A stretch of DNA of 22,156 bases from a virus. The notes under the pieces were generated by a model. It saw nothing but the letters and a program-made list of their open reading frames with translations. It made no database searches and had not been told where the DNA came from. Position numbers and translations under genes: made by a program. The DNA lies in IMG/VR virus record IMGVR_UViG_3300025282_000281, positions 1 to 22,156 of that record. One strand, written 5' to 3'. This document shows positions 7,871 through 12,760 of this stretch, piece by piece (positions within the stretch are counted from its first letter, which is position 1; the number at the start of each line of letters is the position of its first letter).

Positions 7871-7947
7871 CCTCCTTACGAAAGGTTTCGCCCTAGAGTC
7901 TTCGTAAGCGTCTGCTGGGACAGTCGCTAGGGCTAAAATGCTCCCAG
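7871..7947 (-). promoter_or_regulatory. Candidate structured 5' leader RNA with crossing helices
   Basis: Read on the minus strand, this untranslated leader contains four inverted-repeat pairs. P1 pairs 7927-7933 with 7890-7896 (GCCCUAG/CUAGGGC), then after one A/G mismatch 7935-7937 with 7886-7888. Inside it a hairpin pairs 7921-7928 with 7907-7914 around one A/A mismatch, with a six-base loop at 7915-7920. That loop is complementary to 7942-7947. The segment 7901-7908 is complementary to 7875-7882, which overlaps the AAGGAGG (7871-7877) of the downstream gene. The pairs cross, so a double pseudoknot or a switch between structures is possible. I do not match it to a known riboswitch. Function as a translational control element is inference. 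Confidence 0.45.
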
Positions 7948-7953
7948 AGGAAA

Positions 7954-7976
7954 TGGAGGGGGACGAACCCCCTCCA
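7954..7976 (-). other. Strong 9-bp hairpin after the major capsid gene
   Basis: A perfect nine-base-pair stem (TGGAGGGGG with CCCCCTCCA on the plus strand) closes a five-base loop, nine bases beyond the capsid stop codon. On the minus-strand transcript no U-run follows, so it is not a textbook intrinsic terminator. It could block 3' exonuclease decay of the capsid message, mark a processing point or slow the polymerase. Confidence 0.6.
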
Positions 7977-7984
7977 AACCCGGT

Positions 7985-8893
7985 TTATGCTCCAGGTGAT
8001 CCGAAGACACCGCGAGGATCAGACCAACCGAACACGTAGCGTTCGCGAGCCTTATACCTAACGTTACCGGTGTCAAAATCACCTTCCATCGAAGTCCTAA
8101 CGGCAGTCCGATTAAAGCCCTTCAAGCCATTAGGAGCATCCGTCCGAATAAACCACGCATCCGTGTCGGTAAGGAAATGGTTAACGGCATAACCTTCCGG
8201 AAGCATACCCATGTTCCGAATAGCATTTATGTCGTTATCCGCCGTACCTGGACGCAAGGTCGATTCAAGCAGACGATCAGAGGTGAACTGAAGTTCCTTT
8301 GGAACAATCATTCTCGTCCCCTTAACAGCAACCTTCAGCCCGCGCTCATCAACGAAACCAGCAATATCAATGAGAGCTTGCTCAAGGCTAGTCTCATTAA
8401 GATCCGCTGCTGTTGAAAGCTCGTTCCGGAAGGTGTTTCCGTTAAGAAGAGTATGAGCGGTTGAGCAAAGCTCAAGACCGTCACCACCTGTGTAGGTGCT
8501 GTCGAAAGCGTTATTGAGAACTGCCGCCGCTTTGACCTGCTTGGTTTGGCTCATGCTACGAGCCAGTGCTTTCGTATACCTTGCAGACAAACGATCATAC
8601 AGGTTGTCTTCCACAGCTTCTTCCGTAATGGAGAATGCCAAAGCAATCGTCTCCATCGTGTAACGAGCCGTGTAGACTTCCTGTGCATCGTCATAAGTAA
8701 CAGCAGTGCCTTCGCTCTTCGTCGGGGCGGCTCCAAAGCCACTCAGCATGACCTCTTCTTCAAAAGCACGGTCAGATGTTTCCATATCGAAAATCATCCT
8801 GCTTTCGTCGTCATACTGATCGTACTCAAGACCAAACAAAGCATTAAGGCCGGGTTCTAGCTCTTTAACAAGTTGTGCGCGTGAAATAGCCAT
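7985..8893 (-). CDS. Major capsid protein (HK97-like, Mu gpT-related type)
   Basis: This 302-residue protein has the N-terminal pattern MAISRAQLVKELEPGLNALF and then GLEYDQY, which I recognise from Mu gpT-like major head subunits in environmental phages. Further landmarks are VTYDDAQEVYTARYTMETIA, LAFSITEEAVEDNLYDRLS, the helical RYTKALARSMSQTKQ, and the C-terminal KARERYVFGWSDPRGVFGSP. It should form the icosahedral shell. A separate scaffold gene lies two genes further on; no prohead protease gene is visible. GGAGG eight bases before the ATG at 8893 predicts strong translation. The gene is flanked by a decoration-like gene and a strong 3' hairpin, consistent with high expression. Confidence 0.85.
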   Translation of the reverse strand: MAISRAQLVKELEPGLNALFGLEYDQYDDESRMIFDMETSDRAFEEEVMLSGFGAAPTKSEGTAVTYDDAQEVYTARYTMETIALAFSITEEAVEDNLYDRLSARYTKALARSMSQTKQVKAAAVLNNAFDSTYTGGDGLELCSTAHTLLNGNTFRNELSTAADLNETSLEQALIDIAGFVDERGLKVAVKGTRMIVPKELQFTSDRLLESTLRPGTADNDINAIRNMGMLPEGYAVNHFLTDTDAWFIRTDAPNGLKGFNRTAVRTSMEGDFDTGNVRYKARERYVFGWSDPRGVFGSPGA

Positions 8894-8905
8894 GTGTCAG
8901 CCCTC

Positions 8906-9568
8906 CTACAAGCCGGTTGTCGAAATAGTAGTACCGGCATTAACTGAAGAGGCACCAGCGTTGAAATGATTATTAAACCGCACCATTACTCCAATGCCCG
9001 AAGCCGTGAAATCCTGATTGTCGGGATCTTCACTCCAACCCAGAATTCTCAGTGCAAGAGTATTGGTAGTATTGATACCTGCCACGCCTAGCTGTGCCGC
9101 AGATAGGCCTGTCGTTGTCGAGCCATCTTGTGCCCCATAGTTAGACTCTGAACTAAAGGGCGCATTAGAGAAAACATGCCCTCGTAAAGTAGCCTTCGTT
9201 GTTAGAGACGCATCCGAACAAATCACAAAGACTTGACTAGGATTGTCATAGACTTGCGCTCTAATGGGGTGATTACTATCGGCACCGGAACCGGGCCAAT
9301 AGTTTTTCCAAGTGGGTTTTCCGGTTGTCGAATCCACGTATTCACAGCCCCAGAACACACCAAGTTGACTTACCGAACCGCCAGCCGCTGCTCCGCACCG
9401 GTCAATATAACCGGTAGCAAGAGGAATGACGGGCATACCCTGGTAAATCGCATTAGTGTTTCCGTTAGCAATTTCATACATGGTATAGTTGGAAAACCCA
9501 GTGGTGTTGGAAGCCGTTCCCTCAATCGAAATGGGACGCATTCCAAACGCCTTTTGAGTGTTAGCCAT
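8906..9568 (-). CDS. Putative capsid decoration/stabilisation protein
   Basis: The N-terminus MANTQKAFGMRPISIEG and the series MYEIANGNTNAIYQGMPVIP, GVFWGCEYVDSTTGKPTWKN, IRAQVYDNPSQVFVI then the C-terminal ALRILGWSEDPDNQD resemble a beta-rich virion protein that I recall immediately upstream of the capsid gene in many aquatic phages. Such proteins are thought to decorate or cement the head, or form part of the precursor shell. The gene has a good AAGGAG eight bases before the ATG at 9568, and ends 12 bases before the capsid start codon. The exact structural position is not shown by sequence. Confidence 0.65.
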   Translation of the reverse strand: MANTQKAFGMRPISIEGTASNTTGFSNYTMYEIANGNTNAIYQGMPVIPLATGYIDRCGAAAGGSVSQLGVFWGCEYVDSTTGKPTWKNYWPGSGADSNHPIRAQVYDNPSQVFVICSDASLTTKATLRGHVFSNAPFSSESNYGAQDGSTTTGLSAAQLGVAGINTTNTLALRILGWSEDPDNQDFTASGIGVMVRFNNHFNAGASSVNAGTTISTTGL

Positions 9569-9612
9569 ACCATTTGCTCCTTAAACAAAGCAGAGGTTAC
9601 AAAAAAGAGATC

Positions 9613-10086
9613 CTATTCACTTTTACTAGGACCACCAAATGATACACGCGATTGGCGTTCAGGTTTCTGAATAGCCATCGAATGATGCTGGCTTTCCTTC
9701 ATAAGATCGTTGTCAACGGCTTGCATAGCATCGGCGCTTTGTTGCCGAAAATATTCCTTCCGTTCTTCAGCAGTCTCAATCGGGATACGAGCCAGCAACA
9801 ACCCACCCACTCCAAAGACACCTTCATACTTACCGCTGTCCATAGTCGGAGCCTCAAAATCAGGGTATTCGTCTTTTCGCACCAATTCCCACCCTTCTCG
9901 CATTTTGGCGGAAATATTCTTACGATCATCAAAACCCCTAACTTCGGCTCTTATCCAACGGTGTACAAAGCCTTCTGGTGGATTAGGCGCGTCTAATAAA
10001 GACGGGGGTGCCCAAGGTTTACGCTCCGTCTTGGAAGCGCGAGTCTTGGAAGCGCGTGGAGTCCGATCAGTCGTTGTATCAGTCAT
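9613..10086 (-). CDS. Conserved capsid-module protein, 157 residues
   Basis: The basic, low-complexity N-terminus has a duplicated RASKT. A conserved region follows: PPEGFVHRWIRAEV, REGWELVRKDEYPDFEAP, GVFGVGGLLLARIP, then DNDLMKESQHHSMA and the C-terminal ERQSRVSFGG. I recall this protein between scaffold and capsid genes in uncultured phages, with no known function. I chose the ATG at 10086 because a GGAG sits nine bases upstream. A GTG at 10104 in the same frame overlaps the scaffold stop but has no good Shine-Dalgarno. A role in head assembly or capsid stabilisation is inferred from its neighbours. Confidence 0.65.
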   Translation of the reverse strand: MTDTTTDRTPRASKTRASKTERKPWAPPSLLDAPNPPEGFVHRWIRAEVRGFDDRKNISAKMREGWELVRKDEYPDFEAPTMDSGKYEGVFGVGGLLLARIPIETAEERKEYFRQQSADAMQAVDNDLMKESQHHSMAIQKPERQSRVSFGGPSKSE

Positions 10087-10100
10087 AATACCATTCTCCA

Positions 10101-11006
10101 TCACGTTGCTTCTTTAAGTCGTAGACTGTGTTTCGCGTACTCATCTAATGGAACACCCAGCTTTGTAGCAATCGCTACCTCGCTAGGAGAAAGTCTCACT
10201 GTTTTGCGTCCAGCTTTGCTAGAACGAGTGGCAGAGGCGACGGCCTGTTGAGGACGGCGTCCTTCTGAAATGGGAATATCTGCTCCTCCATTGAACTTAT
10301 GAGGAAAAGCTTCCCGAATCCGTTTATCGATTTCAGCATAGTATGCAGGAGAATTTGTGTCAAAGTTTTCCTCTTCGATCAGTTTCTTGTGAATTCCGAA
10401 AGCTGCGAACGTCATAGCCTCATCTTCACCGAACCAATCGTTATCAGAAGCCCACGCTTCGGCCTTTGGATCAGGGCGAACCGGAGCTTGCGGCATTTGG
10501 GGAGCCGCTTGGGCGGGTGCTTGCGCGGCCATTTGTTGCAAACGGGCCTGTTCCGCTTTCGCCGCTCGCACACGCTCTTCTTCAACCGCCAACTGTGCCA
10601 GCTTCTTATTCAAATCGACTTGAGCCGTGGTGTCGTTGGTCGCTATGGCTGTTTCCAGATCCTTGGAAATAGCTTCGGACTGAGAGGCAATCCGATCCCC
10701 GTACTCGCTCACATACCCTTCGTCCAAGCTGTTGACGCGGGTTTTAAGCTGCGAGTTTTCCTGTTGAACGTTACGGGCATAATGGATTGCAGCTTCTTGC
10801 TGCCGTTCAGCCTCACGCACCTTTTTGGTCAACTTGTCGATGCGCTTCTGAACTTTTTTGCTGTAGTCCACATGCTCGTCGGAATCGTCTTCCTGGGAGA
10901 CAGCAACGGTTTTACTTTCAACCTGGACGGGTTCCTCGTCTATTACAACGGATACGGGATCTCCTTCACTTGGAAGATCGACTAAAGGCTCTTTAGATTC
11001 AGGCAT
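10101..11006 (-). CDS. Capsid assembly scaffolding protein
   Basis: This 301-residue protein is acidic at the N-terminus and strongly helical. It has a coiled-coil region around residues 48-155 (KRIDKLTKKVREAERQQEAA onwards), then an Ala/Gln/Pro linker (residues about 156-177), then DPKAEAWASDNDWFGEDEAM with TFAAFGIHKKLIEEE, and a basic C-terminus with KTVRLSPSEVAIATKLGVPL. Scaffolds typically pair a coiled-coil body with a basic C-terminal tail that contacts the capsid protein. The position between co-chaperonin and capsid genes supports the call. GGAG lies seven bases before the ATG at 11006. No protease motif is visible, so it is probably not a fused protease-scaffold. Confidence 0.8.
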   Translation of the reverse strand: MPESKEPLVDLPSEGDPVSVVIDEEPVQVESKTVAVSQEDDSDEHVDYSKKVQKRIDKLTKKVREAERQQEAAIHYARNVQQENSQLKTRVNSLDEGYVSEYGDRIASQSEAISKDLETAIATNDTTAQVDLNKKLAQLAVEEERVRAAKAEQARLQQMAAQAPAQAAPQMPQAPVRPDPKAEAWASDNDWFGEDEAMTFAAFGIHKKLIEEENFDTNSPAYYAEIDKRIREAFPHKFNGGADIPISEGRRPQQAVASATRSSKAGRKTVRLSPSEVAIATKLGVPLDEYAKHSLRLKEAT

Positions 11007-11020
11007 GGGACTTCTCCATG

Positions 11021-11455
11021 TTAAATATGCAGGATATCTTCAGGGTCCTGTATGACGGCTATGACTTCGTCGTCGTTCAATATGCGTACCTCGCCACCGT
11101 CAATCCTAAAACGAGCGCCAGCATATCTTCCAAAAATGATCCAATCCTTTTCCTTGCACCAGGGGCCGTTGGGAAATTTTTCCTCGTCCTTATACGCCAA
11201 AGGTCCGGTGCGTAAAACATAACCACACACCGTGGCTACCGCTTCACGATCTACCACGGTATCCGGCAAGAATATCCCAGCTTCTGTTTTTCCTTTTCCA
11301 CGATACGGCAGGATCAACAAGCGCCACCCCGTAGGCTTGGGAAGTCGCTCCAATGAGGAATCCTCTATTTTGTCGGGATCAAGGATCTTCTCCTCGACGG
11401 CTATATAAGCATCCTTTAAAGATACGACCGTGTCGTCTTGTGTTGCTTCAGGCAT
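11021..11455 (-). CDS. GroES-like co-chaperonin
   Basis: After a 38-residue extension not found in bacterial GroES, residues 40-135 follow the Cpn10 pattern: KPTGWRLLILP, a mobile-loop region with GKTEAGIFLPD (residues 55-65), then GYVLRTGPLAYKDEEKFPNG and GPWCKEKDWIIF, GRYAGARFRIDGGEVRILND and DEVIAVI. The mobile loop would bind host GroEL, with IFL in place of the usual IVL triplet. No groEL gene is in view, so it probably replaces or competes with host GroES, as T4 gp31 does, to fold capsid protein. It lies directly upstream of scaffold and capsid genes. GAGGA precedes the ATG. The family call is strong; the substrate is inferred. Confidence 0.85.
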   Translation of the reverse strand: MPEATQDDTVVSLKDAYIAVEEKILDPDKIEDSSLERLPKPTGWRLLILPYRGKGKTEAGIFLPDTVVDREAVATVCGYVLRTGPLAYKDEEKFPNGPWCKEKDWIIFGRYAGARFRIDGGEVRILNDDEVIAVIQDPEDILHI

Positions 11456-11456
11456 T

Positions 11457-11645
11457 TTATTCCTCTGTTTTGTCCAGGATTTCTCTTATTTCATCTCTTA
11501 TATAATCTAAACTTTCAATAGAACCAACCAATTGTTTGTATTCGCTGATATCTTTGATAGAGCCACTCAAGAGCATTTCACTAATCCTGGCCCTTCGTTC
11601 GTCTATCATCTTGTTGAGATGCTGGGCCAGTAAAATACCGTCCAC
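11457..11645 (-). CDS. Small helical protein, 62 residues, GTG start
   Basis: The protein is helical and charged, with heptad-like hydrophobics across IDERRARISEMLLSGSI, then a YKQLVGSIESLDYIRDEIRE segment. I recall such short helical proteins in this genomic position, but with no function. The start is GTG at 11645: a strong GGAGGA lies six bases upstream, inside the last codons of the small lipoprotein gene, whose TAG directly abuts the GTG. The two are therefore probably co-translated. It ends one base before the co-chaperonin start codon. Function unknown. Confidence 0.6.
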   Translation of the reverse strand: MDGILLAQHLNKMIDERRARISEMLLSGSIKDISEYKQLVGSIESLDYIRDEIREILDKTEE

Positions 11646-11762
11646 CTAAAGTCCTCCAATTTTCCCAAAATCAACGGGTATCGTTACTTGACAAGCCATA
11701 AGAAGAAACATCAATCCTATAATCATAAAAAGCCAAAAAAGGCTGATCAACCATGTCCTCAT
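11646..11762 (-). CDS. 38-residue predicted lipoprotein in the lysis-like cassette
   Basis: An ATG at 11762 overlaps the holin TGA stop (ATGA). The frame encodes 38 residues and ends in TAG at 11646. The N-terminus is MRTWLISL followed by a run of hydrophobic residues, and residues 20-24 are LLMAC, a lipobox-like signal-peptidase II site with Cys24. The mature peptide would be only 15 residues, C-Q-V-T-I-P-V-D-F and so on, anchored to a membrane lipid. Position right after the holin suggests a lysis function such as a minimal outer-membrane spanin-like partner. The very short mature part and lack of an inner-membrane spanin in view make that uncertain. Confidence 0.6.
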   Translation of the reverse strand: MRTWLISLFWLFMIIGLMFLLMACQVTIPVDFGKIGGL

Positions 11763-12238
11763 GCCCGTTTTTTCTCAATCTGCCACGCCCTGGCTTTCGA
11801 CATGGCCCGATTCCCAAACCAAAATGCCAAAATTGCACTAAAAATTGCCGCCGTCTCCTGGTCCCACGCCATATCCACGGCAATCGTCCAATCCAGGTTC
11901 TGGTTGACGATCATTGCATAGATCAGCGTTCCTTTTGTGGCTGAAAACATCAAGAAGAAGAGGTAAGTAACAACAGGGCGCACAGAACCCCGCAAACTAT
12001 TGATAAATTTGCCAGAATCGATACTTCTATCATGCGCGTAAAGTCCCTTGGTTTCTTCAATTTCCGCTTGAGCGTCAAGCTCCTGCACTTTCAACTTTGA
12101 AAGTTGCTCTGCATATTGAGCCTGTGCGGCGAGCATTTCCAATTGATGAGCATCAGCTTGTTTTTGCTTAAAATACCCAAGAATCTCCGGAATTATGGAG
12201 GTTCCAAAGCCCATTAACGTGCCCAGCAAACTGATCAT
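11759..12238 (-). CDS. Putative holin, GTA-type 3TM family
   Basis: This 159-residue protein has an N-terminal hydrophobic segment (LLGTLMGFGTSIIPEILGYF), a coiled coil of about residues 24-65 rich in Gln, Ala, Glu and Lys, then SLRGSVRPVVTYLFFLMFSA leading into a second membrane helix, and a third around AAIFSAILAFWFGNRA. The arrangement, including the SVRPV motif and FWFG, matches what I recall of the 3TM holin family linked to gene-transfer-agent release. It would open the inner membrane at lysis. Its ATG overlaps the TAA of the upstream membrane-protein gene (TAATG), and its TGA overlaps the lipoprotein start. No endolysin gene is in the window. Confidence 0.75.
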   Translation of the reverse strand: MISLLGTLMGFGTSIIPEILGYFKQKQADAHQLEMLAAQAQYAEQLSKLKVQELDAQAEIEETKGLYAHDRSIDSGKFINSLRGSVRPVVTYLFFLMFSATKGTLIYAMIVNQNLDWTIAVDMAWDQETAAIFSAILAFWFGNRAMSKARAWQIEKKRA

Positions 12239-12555
12239 TAACGTTTGCCATTCATATAGGCCGTCATACCCATATATGCGCCTACCACCCCCGCTTGGCC
12301 GATATAAAACAAGCCAAACAGGTCAGATAGCGCATTAATGCGTGTATCGGGGAATATCGGCAAAAAGACCATCACTGTGAACACAATCATCGAAATCATT
12401 GCAACCCACGCCATATGGCGTTGGGCGTCGGCTTTTTCCTCCGCTGTCTGGTGTTCGTTAATAGCTTTAACGGTTGCTAGTTCCTCGTCACTGACAATAT
12501 CATCCCCATCCACGTCATATCGCTTGGAACGAGGCGTTGTTTTCGCAGCGGCCAC
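12238..12555 (-). CDS. Two-helix membrane protein with an EF-hand loop
   Basis: Residues 14-25 (DVDGDDIVSDEE) fit the canonical 12-position EF-hand loop with acids at 1, 3, 5 and 12 and a hydrophobic residue at 8. A charged helical stretch follows, then two membrane helices at about 49-68 and 80-101, with FLPIFPDTR between them. The protein lies directly upstream of the holin and its stop overlaps the holin start (TAATG), so it is probably part of the same lysis or membrane unit, perhaps a second holin or antiholin. The start is GTG at 12555 with no clear Shine-Dalgarno; no ATG fits. Calcium binding and the lysis role are inference. Confidence 0.65.
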   Translation of the reverse strand: MAAAKTTPRSKRYDVDGDDIVSDEELATVKAINEHQTAEEKADAQRHMAWVAMISMIVFTVMVFLPIFPDTRINALSDLFGLFYIGQAGVVGAYMGMTAYMNGKR

Positions 12556-12559
12556 AAGG

Positions 12560-12751
12560 TTAACAGTCGTAAAAATAATCGTCCCTTAATGCAGCGCCCA
12601 TGCCACGCTTTTTGACATACCGCATATCCCCCTTGGAAACATCGGGAGTGGACACTTCTTTAGGACCGTTATAAGGAACAAACCCCTGGCCCTTAATCAC
12701 TTGCCCCTTGCGAATGACGCCAACACCGTCGCCTTTTTTGTCTTTAGCCAT
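12560..12751 (-). CDS. Small basic conserved phage protein, 63 residues
   Basis: This is a Lys/Gly-rich protein, with KDKKGDGVGVIRKGQVIKGQ near the N-terminus and a conserved-looking C-terminal RYVKKRGMGAALRDDYFYDC. I recall similar short proteins directly after the portal gene in aquatic phages. AGGAG six bases before the ATG at 12751 supports translation. It lies nine bases after the portal stop and four bases before the EF-hand membrane protein. Function is unknown; the Arg/Gly-Ala-Ala-Leu-Arg C-terminus may be a docking segment. Confidence 0.55.
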   Translation of the reverse strand: MAKDKKGDGVGVIRKGQVIKGQGFVPYNGPKEVSTPDVSKGDMRYVKKRGMGAALRDDYFYDC

Positions 12752-12760
12752 AACTTTCTC

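Noticed and set aside
7954-7976. Intrinsic terminator after the capsid gene
   Set aside because: The stem is strong, but no U-run follows it on the minus-strand transcript, and the downstream structural genes continue on the same strand.
7866-7984. Possible tRNA in the intergenic gap
   Set aside because: A GGGGGTTCGTCCCCC segment resembles a T-arm, but the loop is five bases and no acceptor, D- or anticodon arms line up.
7866-7984. Possible self-cleaving ribozyme
   Set aside because: I looked for hammerhead core motifs (CUGANGA with GAAA) and found only GAAA. Two-pseudoknot topology alone is not enough to call a twister-like ribozyme, and the expected conserved bases were not apparent.
10299-10985. 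228-codon open frame on the plus strand
   Set aside because: It is antisense to the scaffold gene, whose coiled-coil codons leave the opposite frame open. The product has no coherent domain pattern.
11671-11883. 70-codon minus-strand frame overlapping the holin end
   Set aside because: It covers the C-terminal part of the holin gene in another frame and has an Arg-rich random-looking product. The 38-residue lipoprotein frame explains the adjoining bases better.
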